Assembly: GCA_022508735.1 (NCBI GenBank)
Contig: JAFLUQ010000024.1
Coordinates: 1 to 21,967 of the forward strand
DNA length: 21,967 nucleotides
Direction of reading: 5' to 3'
Origin: Oscillospiraceae bacterium
GTDB lineage: Bacteria; Bacillota; Clostridia; UMGS1883
The notes beneath the pieces were generated by a model, which searched no databases, was not told where the DNA came from, and saw only the letters and a list, made by a program, of their open reading frames with translations. Numbering within the stretch: the first letter of the stretch is position 1; every line of letters starts with the position of its first letter. Shown here piece after piece: positions 1 through 5,932 of this stretch. Position numbers and translations under genes: made by a program.

Positions 1-43
1 TTCACAAGCAATTTAATATTTTATTTTGTCTAAACTTTGGGGT

Positions 44-164
44 TCACTTCATTTTGGCGGATTTTCCACGTTTAACAACCATTTTTATAGCTTTTTTAAC
101 ACGTGATCGCTTAAAACCAAGACAAAGCCATTGAACGATCTGCGCGACTTTTTTTACGGTCCAT
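44..164 (-). other. Candidate 39-residue very basic peptide, frameshifted at an A7 run
   Basis: An ATG lies one base after the yabR TAG stop (ATG at 164-162). Its frame reads M-D-R-K-K and stops soon after. If one base of the seven-A run just inside it is dropped, the frame stays open to a TGA at 46-44, giving 39 residues rich in Lys and Arg with a QWLCLGFKRSRVKKA-like core. The position directly behind yabR suggests translational coupling, but the only SD-like stretch (GAGGGG) is about 17 nt upstream, which is too far. I do not recognise a family. It could be a real small gene with an indel or slippage site, an assembly error in a homopolymer, or chance. The rest of 1-165 is AT-rich with no clear terminator hairpin. 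Confidence 0.22.
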
Positions 165-165
165 T

Positions 166-585
166 CTACCGTCTGTGGCTGCCCCTCTTGGACTCCACAT
201 TACGCTTAAGGTCCAGCATGCGCTCATCGCTGGACTGCTTGAATTTCGCCATCTTATCCTCGAACGAAAGCTCGCTGAACTGCTGACCCGCCGAAGGGAA
301 ATTTACCTCCGCCGGCCTGCCGCTTGTGGGAGCGCTGGCTCTTGGCGGCGGCGCTACAGCCTTTTTGATGGAAAGACTTATCTTTCCTCCCGGCTCAGCC
401 GAAAGCACTTTCACCTTCACTGTCTGACCGACCTTGAGATGATCATGGATGTCCTTCACGTAGTCTCTCGCAACTTCGGAAATATGCACTAAACCTGTCT
501 TTTTTCCCGGCAGGTCAACAAATGCACCGAAGCCCGTAATGCCTGAAACCTTTCCCTCAACAATGCTTCCGATCTCCAGATCCAT
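166..585 (-). CDS. yabR: S1-domain RNA-binding protein, YabR/CvfD type
   Basis: Small cytoplasmic S1 (OB-fold) protein of 139 residues. The S1 domain spans residues 3-75, with the typical opening GSIVEGKVSGITGFGAFVDL, a GLVHISE strand and an ISLSIKK end. A Pro/Ala-rich linker follows, then a charged C-terminal helix (FEDKMAKFKQSSDERMLDLK), which is characteristic of the clostridial YabR/YugI group. Family members bind RNA or ribosomes; the exact target here is not known. I chose the ATG at 585 because AAAGGGG sits 11 nt upstream and the S1 fold begins there. The frame stays open further upstream (an ATG at 606, and to 642) but without a good SD. It lies 46 nt behind divIC, the conserved Bacillus/Clostridia order, and probably shares the divIC promoter. 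Confidence 0.9.
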   Translation of the reverse strand: MDLEIGSIVEGKVSGITGFGAFVDLPGKKTGLVHISEVARDYVKDIHDHLKVGQTVKVKVLSAEPGGKISLSIKKAVAPPPRASAPTSGRPAEVNFPSAGQQFSELSFEDKMAKFKQSSDERMLDLKRNVESKRGSHRR

Positions 586-631
586 ATAAATATGAACCCC
601 TTTCATAGTGTTAAAATGCCCCGCGCGCAGT

Positions 632-928
632 TCAGTCGGCAATCAAAAATACAGTCTCATTCTCACCGACATATCCTCCGTCGCGGACCGCGTCTTCGAG
701 AAATTCCTCACTCTCGTAGTACGCCTTCTTCTGCTCAAGCTGCTTTAGCTCGCTTTCTTTCTGCGCGATTGCCTCATTGCATCCGCGTATCTCCGAGCGC
801 ACCTCAAGGATATCGCAGACCGTGGACAAAAGTGTAACTACGAATATGAGAACTATTACACAGGCCACCGCCAAAACGGTAAGTCTGGGAACATCTTGTC
901 TTCTGACGGTTCTCCCCAGAAAGGTCAA
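632..928 (-). CDS. divIC: Septum formation initiator, DivIC/FtsB-like
   Basis: Bitopic cell-division protein of 98 residues. A short basic cytoplasmic N-terminus is followed by one membrane helix (about residues 16-37) and a coiled coil (about 40-75, with QKESELKQLEQKK). A short tail (VRDGGYVGENETVF) matches the DivIC/FtsB signature. In the family, DivIC pairs with FtsL and DivIB in the divisome. The start is TTG at 928 with a strong SD, GGAGGG, six nt upstream. No ATG fits, and an internal start would lose the N-terminal tail. It sits between yabQ and yabR as in Bacillus subtilis. The 69-bp gap to yabQ holds a good sigma-A promoter, so division expression need not depend on the sporulation genes upstream. 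Confidence 0.9.
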   Translation of the reverse strand: MTFLGRTVRRQDVPRLTVLAVACVIVLIFVVTLLSTVCDILEVRSEIRGCNEAIAQKESELKQLEQKKAYYESEEFLEDAVRDGGYVGENETVFLIAD

Positions 929-963
929 CGCTATCCCTCCAATGCATAAAAATATTTAAGTAT

Positions 964-992
964 ATTATATAACAAAATTTTTGGTTTGTAAA
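964..992 (-). promoter_or_regulatory. Sigma-A promoter for divIC-yabR
   Basis: On the minus strand, TTTACA (992-987), a 17-bp spacer and a perfect TATAAT (969-964) precede divIC. The predicted start near 957 leaves a leader of about 30 nt that contains the GGAGGG SD. The site lies in the AT-rich gap after yabQ. Prediction by eye, not measured. Confidence 0.7.
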
Positions 993-997
993 GTAGT

Positions 998-1480
998 TTA
1001 AAGCATTTTTTTGTAATTTTTTTGTATTTTTTTGTGATTTTTGCGCCTAAGCGATATGCGCCTGATATGTTGATGTATTTTCGTCTTAGAAGCATTTATT
1101 TTATCAATAATTTGTTTAAAATACAGTATTATTCCCCTCAGCAGAAAGACTGCCGGAAACAGCATGATCATAGCTATACGGACTATCCACCGCGCCAAAA
1201 AGAGCGTCACCGGGCTAAGGCAAAGATAATGAAGAGCAAAGCCGACGACCGCTCCGAAAATCTGATAACCGCGAATGCCGCCGTCGTTGAATTCGAGGCT
1301 GAGCCGTATCAGGGCCGTTCCCACAGCCGTCCAGAACAGCAGATCGGTAAAAAGGCTCAGGCAGCCGCGGCTTTCCCTCTCACGGACTGCGGTCAGCAGG
1401 TTATAGAAAGCGCCGCAGAATAGTCCGGCCAGAATGCTGACAAAGAAGAAGCTGAGCTGATTGAAGGATGAGACCGTCAT
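998..1480 (-). CDS. yabQ: Spore cortex biosynthesis protein YabQ
   Basis: Integral membrane sporulation protein of 160 residues. The start MTVSSFNQLSFFFVSILAGL and the GAFYNLLTAVRE motif are typical of YabQ. There are about four hydrophobic segments within residues 1-125, then a strongly basic cytoplasmic tail (SLRRKNHKKIQKNYKKML). In Bacillus, YabQ is made in the mother cell and is needed for cortex formation. The ATG at 1480 overlaps the yabP stop as ATGA, and GGGGGA lies 10 nt upstream; an in-frame TTG at 1498 is less likely. Tight coupling to yabP indicates one transcript. The tail is AT-rich and Lys-rich compared with the body, which is common for this protein. Confidence 0.92.
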   Translation of the reverse strand: MTVSSFNQLSFFFVSILAGLFCGAFYNLLTAVRERESRGCLSLFTDLLFWTAVGTALIRLSLEFNDGGIRGYQIFGAVVGFALHYLCLSPVTLFLARWIVRIAMIMLFPAVFLLRGIILYFKQIIDKINASKTKIHQHIRRISLRRKNHKKIQKNYKKML

Positions 1481-1731
1481 TTTGCCAGCTTCCCCCAAAA
1501 CGAGCCGCGTGCTGTGCGTGTATAGACACAGCTGTCGATCTGGCCGGTTATTGCGGCCTCGCCGTCCTCCACATTCACGCTGTTTATCTTAAGGCCGCTC
1601 CCATCTATTATGAGGCGGCTCTCGCCCACCTTCAGCACGATGCGCTTGTCGTCGTAGCTTTCCACGTCGCTTACGGCCGAAATGCTGAGCTTCGCCCGAT
1701 TTTCAAGAATAAGATTACCGCAGTTTTCCAA
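1477..1731 (-). CDS. yabP: Sporulation protein YabP
   Basis: Small sporulation protein of 84 residues in the YabP/YqfC family. The order of short beta strands (GNLILENRAKLSISAV, VESYDDKRIVLKV, SRLIIDGSGLKINSVNVEDGEAAITGQI) matches the family. In Bacillus it belongs to the mother-cell sigma-E regulon and acts with YabQ. Start: TTG at 1731 with GGGAG 8 nt upstream; no ATG or GTG gives the full fold. The SD lies inside the 3' arm of a long hairpin (1740-1782), and a sigma-E-like promoter is embedded in that hairpin, so translation may depend on which promoter made the mRNA. It overlaps yabQ by 4 nt. Confidence 0.9.
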   Translation of the reverse strand: MENCGNLILENRAKLSISAVSDVESYDDKRIVLKVGESRLIIDGSGLKINSVNVEDGEAAITGQIDSCVYTRTARGSFWGKLAK

Positions 1732-1739
1732 AACAGAGA

Positions 1740-1782
1740 CTCCCTTCGCATAAATTCACTGTAAGAATATATGCGAAGGGAG
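1740..1782 (-). promoter_or_regulatory. Long hairpin enclosing the yabP ribosome-binding site
   Basis: A 13-bp perfect inverted repeat (CTCCCTTCGCATA at 1740-1752, TATGCGAAGGGAG at 1770-1782) continues inward past one A-A mismatch with 4 more pairs (ATTC/GAAT), leaving a 7-nt loop. On the minus strand, the 3' arm contains AAGGGAG, the SD of yabP. No T-run follows, so it is a poor intrinsic terminator. It could sequester the SD in transcripts reading through from rodA and the S24 gene, or be a protein-binding palindrome. Confidence 0.6.
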
Positions 1783-1794
1783 CCGTAAAAATTC
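1766..1794 (-). promoter_or_regulatory. Sigma-E-like promoter for yabP-yabQ
   Basis: On the minus strand, GAATTTT (1794-1788), a 14-bp spacer and CATATATT (1773-1766) resemble the sigma-E pattern of a GMATATT-like -35, about 14 bp and a CATACAAT-like -10. This fits the known sigma-E control of yabP in Bacillus. Transcription would begin near 1758-1760, in the hairpin loop, so the mRNA would carry only the 3' arm and leave the yabP SD free. Inferred from consensus only. Confidence 0.45.
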
Positions 1795-1798
1795 TGTT

Positions 1799-2458
1799 TT
1801 AAACTGGCAGCAGCTCACTTTTGTCAAAAATACGTGTAGTATACATCACCTTACCGTAGATAGTGATGCTTCGCTCCATAGACTCCAAATTGTCGCTGAT
1901 CTCAAGCGGTCCGTCGTCAGCCTTGCCCTCGGCCTCAAGCCATATTACGTTATGCAGGCGGCGAAAACGTCGGATTATGGTTTTGCCGCCAAAGTCTGCG
2001 GCAACGACGTCACCGTCCTCAGCTATGGCCTGACGGCGTATAACGACTACGTCACCCGGGTAGATTCTTGCCGCGGTCATGGACTCACTATTGACAAAAG
2101 CAGCTATATACCGGTTGTTGTCGCCCACCGGGCGATCCATGTTTAATTTATATACAACATTTTCCATGGATATGGCGTCCTTGATATCCCCGGCATCCCG
2201 GAGCAGAAACACCTCCCTGCGTACGTCCATCCTCGGCTGAGGAGGCACGTTCGTTATGAGCTGTTCCCGGCTCATCCCGGTAAAAAGCGTAAAGCGATCC
2301 AACAGCTCATCCTCGGGAACTATGCCGTTTTCTGCCATAAACTCAAGCATTCCGTCGTCCAGTCCGAAAAGGCTGTCGAGCTTCTCCAGCGGCCTTCCGT
2401 AAAGTTCTGCGGCCTCGCGCATTTTTCTCCACAGGCCGCCGTCATCAACATATTTCAT
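1799..2458 (-). CDS. XRE-like HTH / S24 (LexA-fold) regulator with an altered catalytic dyad
   Basis: Protein of 219 residues. Residues 10-70 read like an XRE helix-turn-helix (VPEDELLDRFTLFTGMSREQL at the end), followed by an S24 peptidase fold from about residue 85. An Ala89-Gly90 pair lies where LexA-type proteins self-cleave, and the nucleophile motif is SESM (Ser126). Where LexA has the general-base Lys (TVKR-F), this protein reads TIIRRF, Arg or Ile instead; the nearest Lys is 159. It may therefore be a non-cleaving regulator, or the dyad is rearranged. It is not LexA itself, since the N-terminus is not winged-helix. The SD GAGGGAG lies 7 nt before the ATG. It sits 18 nt behind rodA and is probably co-transcribed from the rodA promoter. 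The target is unknown. Confidence 0.75.
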   Translation of the reverse strand: MKYVDDGGLWRKMREAAELYGRPLEKLDSLFGLDDGMLEFMAENGIVPEDELLDRFTLFTGMSREQLITNVPPQPRMDVRREVFLLRDAGDIKDAISMENVVYKLNMDRPVGDNNRYIAAFVNSESMTAARIYPGDVVVIRRQAIAEDGDVVAADFGGKTIIRRFRRLHNVIWLEAEGKADDGPLEISDNLESMERSITIYGKVMYTTRIFDKSELLPV

Positions 2459-2476
2459 GCGCTCACTCCCTCAGAT

Positions 2477-3586
2477 CTATAAGTCAAATTTTGTGCGCCG
2501 CCGCCTGGTGACGACACTCTGAATAAGTCCTATAGCCGCGCAGCAGGTCAGCATACTGCTGCCGCCATAGCTTATGAAGGGCAATGGTATGCCGGTTATG
2601 GGGAGGATACCCACGCACATGCCGATGTTTTCAAGCGTGTGAAAGAACATCATCGCGCCCACGCCTGTGCAGATAAACATACCGAAGGGATCGTGGTCAC
2701 TGTCATAGGCATCCTTAAAGCATCGAAGGATTATCAAAAACAGCAAGAGGGCGATGGCTCCGCAGCCTATGAAACCGAACTCCTCCCCTATTGACGAGAA
2801 GATGAAGTCCGTCTGCCGCTCAGGCAGGTACCCATACTGGGTCTGAGGGCCGCTCAGGTATCCCCGGCCGAAGATCTGCCCGCTGCCGATGGCGAGCTTC
2901 GATTGAAGCACGTGATAGCCTGTGCCCGTGGGGTCGCTTTCAGGGTTTAAGAAGCTCTGTATTCTGCCGCGCTGTATGTCATTAAGAACCAGCCACACAA
3001 GCGGCGAGGCCACCACAAGCGCCGCTATGGCGCCGAACACGTACTTCAGGCTGATGCCTGAGAAAAACAGGCATACGCAGAAGATCACCGCGAACACCAT
3101 GGCCGTACCAAAGTCGGGCTGAAGCAGCACAAGGCCCATGTATATGCCAAGGTGCACGAACAGCAGCAGCAGCGTCAGCGGCTTGTTGATCTTATCCTTC
3201 ACCCGTGACAGATGCCCGGCAAGCGTTATTATGAAACAGAGCTTGGCTATCTCGGCAGGCTGAAGATTGACAGGGCCCAGCTGTATCCAGCCTCTTGTGC
3301 CTCCGCGCACCCGACCCACCACCAGTACCACGGCCAGCAAGACCATGGCCACAGCAAAAAACAAAAACCTCAGCTTATATAGATAACTATAGTTAAAAAA
3401 CGTCAGTGCGGTCATGGCAAGCATCCCCAGCAGGAAGGCCGCCGACTGCACTATTACATATCTGTAATGTCCGTTAAGGCTGGCCGAGGCGCTGTTAATG
3501 GCCACGATGCCAAAGAGCGAGGCGAGCACAACATATATTATAAGCGCATGATCAACCGCATCGGAAAATATGCCTCTTTTTTTCAT
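2477..3586 (-). CDS. rodA: RodA, SEDS-family peptidoglycan polymerase
   Basis: Multi-pass membrane glycosyltransferase of 369 residues that polymerises lipid II during cell-wall elongation together with a class B PBP. About ten membrane helices are visible. SEDS marks include RGGTRGWIQLGPVNLQPAE (with the conserved Trp100), QPDFGTA, the extracellular GTGYHVLQSKLAIGSG loop, the catalytic Asp260 in the RQTDFIFS motif, and the ISYGGSSML end. The rod-type loop and the short length favour RodA over FtsW. The start ATG at 3586 has a full SD, AAGGAGG. A perfect-consensus sigma-A promoter sits 25-50 nt upstream. The gene is separate from any mreBCD cluster and is followed by the S24 regulator. Confidence 0.92.
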   Translation of the reverse strand: MKKRGIFSDAVDHALIIYVVLASLFGIVAINSASASLNGHYRYVIVQSAAFLLGMLAMTALTFFNYSYLYKLRFLFFAVAMVLLAVVLVVGRVRGGTRGWIQLGPVNLQPAEIAKLCFIITLAGHLSRVKDKINKPLTLLLLFVHLGIYMGLVLLQPDFGTAMVFAVIFCVCLFFSGISLKYVFGAIAALVVASPLVWLVLNDIQRGRIQSFLNPESDPTGTGYHVLQSKLAIGSGQIFGRGYLSGPQTQYGYLPERQTDFIFSSIGEEFGFIGCGAIALLLFLIILRCFKDAYDSDHDPFGMFICTGVGAMMFFHTLENIGMCVGILPITGIPLPFISYGGSSMLTCCAAIGLIQSVVTRRRRTKFDL

Positions 3587-3609
3587 CGGCGTTCCTCCTT
3601 CCTTGATTT

Positions 3610-3638
3610 ATTATAGACCATTTTTTTCATTTTGTCAA
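3610..3638 (-). promoter_or_regulatory. Perfect-consensus sigma-A promoter for rodA
   Basis: The minus strand reads TTGACA (3638-3633), exactly 17 bp, TATAAT (3615-3610). The -35 lies in the last codons of the COG2509 gene, whose TGA (3629-3627) falls in the spacer. The predicted start near 3603 gives a leader of about 17 nt containing AAGGAGG. All twelve core bases match consensus, suggesting strong vegetative expression of rodA and the S24 gene. Confidence 0.82.
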
Positions 3639-5180
3639 CACGGCCTCGGCGCATTTTATGCCGTCCACCGCGGCGGACATGATGCCTCCGGCATAGCCGG
3701 CCCCCTCACCGCAGGGATATATACCGCGGATATTGGACTGTAGGTCATCACCGCGCAGCAGCCGAAGAGGCGACGAGGAGCGGCTCTCCACCCCTGTGAG
3801 CGGAGCGTCGGGAGTCGCAAAGCCGCGTATTCTGCGGTCTATGAGCACTATTCCCTCTCTCAGGGCAGCCGAAATGAAGTCCGGGAACAGCTTTCCTATG
3901 TCCGATGGCGTTACGCCGATGGGGTAGCTCGGTTCAATATCACCCAAAGCCGCGGATTTCTGCCCCTTCAGAAAGTCTCCCACAAGGGTGACCGGGGCCT
4001 TATAGTTTGCGCCGCCCATATAAAAGGCCTGCCGCTCCAGCTTGCGCTGAAAATGCACGCCGGCAAAGAGGTCGTCGTTTTTGAAGTCCTCCGGCGCAAC
4101 CGACACCAGCAGGGCGCTGTTGGCATTCTTGCCGTCACGGCGAAAGTTGCTCATGCCGTTGGTGACAACGGAGTTTTCCTCGCTGGCCGATGCAATGACC
4201 GTGCCGCCCGGGCACATACAGAAGGTGTAGACCCCACGGCCGTCCTTAAGATGCACAGCCGCCTTGTAGTCCGCCGGCGGCAGTCCCTTGGCGCTCCCGT
4301 ACTGGGCACGCTGAATCAGGCTCTGTGGGTGCTCGATGCGCACGCCGACCGAAAAGGGCTTGCGCTCCATTAACATGCCTCTGCTATGGCAAAGCTCAAA
4401 CACGTCGCGTGCGCTGTGGCCTGTGGCGAGAATAAGATCGTCGGTCTCTATATCTCCCAAAGTAGTAGCAATGCCCATCAGGCGGCCATTTTCAATATAT
4501 ATATCCTTAAGCGCGCAGTTAAAGCGCACCTCGCCCCCAAGGGCGATTATTTTTTTGCGTATGTTTTTTACCACGCCCACAAGGTTGTCGGTGCCGATGT
4601 GGGGCTTTGCGAGCCAGCCTATCTCCTCGGGTGCTCCGGCTGCGATAAACTCCTCAAGCACCTTGCGCTGGCGCGGGTCCTTTGTGCCGGTGGTCAGCTT
4701 GCCGTCAGAGAAGGTCCCGGCTCCGCCCTCGCCAAACTGAACGTTGCTCTCGGGGTCGAGCGTGCCGTTTTTCTGGAAGCTTTCTACGGATTTTAATCTC
4801 TCGTCCACGGCCTCGCCGCGCTCGATGAGGATAGGCTCCGCTCCCGCATAGGCCAGTATCAGAGCGGCAAACAGCCCCGCCGGGCCGCTGCCAACCACCA
4901 CCGGACGGCGGCGAAGCCTGCTCACCGGCGGCTGTGGATAAACGTATGGTTCGTATATTTCAACGTCCTTAAATTTAAGGAAGCGGTTTTCGTTTTTCAC
5001 CTCGGCCTTTACCGCCGCGCTGTAGTGCACAGAGCTCTTGTCCCGGGCGTCAACCGACAGCCGTACAAGCGATACGCTTTCAATTACTTCCGGCCTCGCG
5101 CGCAGCTTTTCCGCCGCCGCGGCCTTTATCTGCCCCTCGGTGAACCCGATCGGCAGTTTTAGGTTTGAAATTTTCAGCAT
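3627..5180 (-). CDS. COG2509-family FAD-dependent dehydrogenase
   Basis: Cytoplasmic flavoprotein of 517 residues, full length for the group. An N-terminal domain of about 85 residues (ferredoxin-like in this family) precedes a Rossmann FAD site VVVGSGPAGLFAA (residues 94-106), with Glu120 ending the second strand to hold ribose. The motif ESNVQFGEGGAGTFSDGKLTT is diagnostic of COG2509. Downstream are the ATGHSARD nucleotide-binding segment and a C-terminal GEGAGYAGGIMSAAVDG FAD motif. Substrate and reaction are unknown. The start ATG has GGAGG 7 nt upstream, and the gene lies 18 nt after the ATPase gene. With the BaiN-like protein two genes upstream, this operon holds two different uncharacterised flavoproteins flanking an ATPase. 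Confidence 0.88.
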   Translation of the reverse strand: MLKISNLKLPIGFTEGQIKAAAAEKLRARPEVIESVSLVRLSVDARDKSSVHYSAAVKAEVKNENRFLKFKDVEIYEPYVYPQPPVSRLRRRPVVVGSGPAGLFAALILAYAGAEPILIERGEAVDERLKSVESFQKNGTLDPESNVQFGEGGAGTFSDGKLTTGTKDPRQRKVLEEFIAAGAPEEIGWLAKPHIGTDNLVGVVKNIRKKIIALGGEVRFNCALKDIYIENGRLMGIATTLGDIETDDLILATGHSARDVFELCHSRGMLMERKPFSVGVRIEHPQSLIQRAQYGSAKGLPPADYKAAVHLKDGRGVYTFCMCPGGTVIASASEENSVVTNGMSNFRRDGKNANSALLVSVAPEDFKNDDLFAGVHFQRKLERQAFYMGGANYKAPVTLVGDFLKGQKSAALGDIEPSYPIGVTPSDIGKLFPDFISAALREGIVLIDRRIRGFATPDAPLTGVESRSSSPLRLLRGDDLQSNIRGIYPCGEGAGYAGGIMSAAVDGIKCAEAVLTK

Positions 5181-5198
5181 GGGTCCACCTCCGTTAAT

Positions 5199-5927
5199 TT
5201 AAATTCCTAAGTCCCCAAGTACTTTCTCGCGATTATTCAAAAAATATTTATACACCCGATATAAATCGGTTTCCTCATACTTGACCGAAGTTATGCCGTT
5301 CTCATCGAAGCTGAATATCTCAGCACCGGGATAGGCAGTCAATATCGGCGAGTGAGTTGCAATTATAAACTGAGAGCCGCTGTCCGTCAGTTCTTTTATA
5401 CGCGCCAAGGCCGCAAGCTGATTGTCGGGCGACAAGGCCGCCTCCGGCTCGTCCAGTATATACAACCCCTTTCCGTGAAGGCGGGTGAAAAACAGGGCCG
5501 AAAAGGCCTCCCCGTGGGAGCGCTCGTGAAGACTCCCGCCGTAGGCCTCCTTTATAGGCGGGGCATAGCCTGGCACCGCGTCCATCTCTTCAATGTAGCT
5601 CGCCACATTGTAAAAGCTCTCAGCTCGCAGGAAATATCCGTCACGGGGCCTGTATGGCCCCTTTATTATTTTCAGTGTTTCGTGGAGAGCGCTGTGGCTC
5701 TCATAGGTCCCGAAGTTCATATTTTTAGAGCCGCCCTCAGGATTGAAGCCATAGGCCACGGCTATGGCCTCGAGCAGAGTAGACTTTCCACTGCCGTTTT
5801 TCCCGATAAAGAACGTCACCGGTGCGGAAAACTCCATACGGCCGAGAAGCTCTATAGCCGGAATATTGAAGGGATAACCGCGTTCATTGCCCCGGCGGCG
5901 AAGCTCTATTTCAGCAATATAGTTCAC
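5199..5927 (-). CDS. Small SMC/ABC-like AAA ATPase (COG3910 type)
   Basis: Soluble ATPase of 242 residues with no membrane segments. It has Walker A GKNGSGKST (residues 42-50), an ABC-type signature as SHGEAF (137-142), Walker B LYILDEPEA (155-163) and a switch His in IIATHSP (192). It lacks the long coiled coil of Rad50/SMC and resembles the single-domain predicted ATPases of COG3910, whose role is unknown. I place the start at GTG 5927 because AAGGAG lies 8 nt upstream. GTG 5936 overlaps the previous stop but would put the SD inside the gene; the open frame to 5978 lies within the neighbour. It is translationally coupled to the BaiN-like gene. Confidence 0.85.
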   Translation of the reverse strand: MNYIAEIELRRRGNERGYPFNIPAIELLGRMEFSAPVTFFIGKNGSGKSTLLEAIAVAYGFNPEGGSKNMNFGTYESHSALHETLKIIKGPYRPRDGYFLRAESFYNVASYIEEMDAVPGYAPPIKEAYGGSLHERSHGEAFSALFFTRLHGKGLYILDEPEAALSPDNQLAALARIKELTDSGSQFIIATHSPILTAYPGAEIFSFDENGITSVKYEETDLYRVYKYFLNNREKVLGDLGI

Positions 5928-5932
5928 TGTGG

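Noticed and set aside
1740..1782. The hairpin as an intrinsic terminator of the rodA-S24 transcript
   Set aside because: No T-run follows the stem on the minus strand and the stem is AT-rich at its tip. Masking of the SD or a binding palindrome is more likely, although partial attenuation cannot be excluded.
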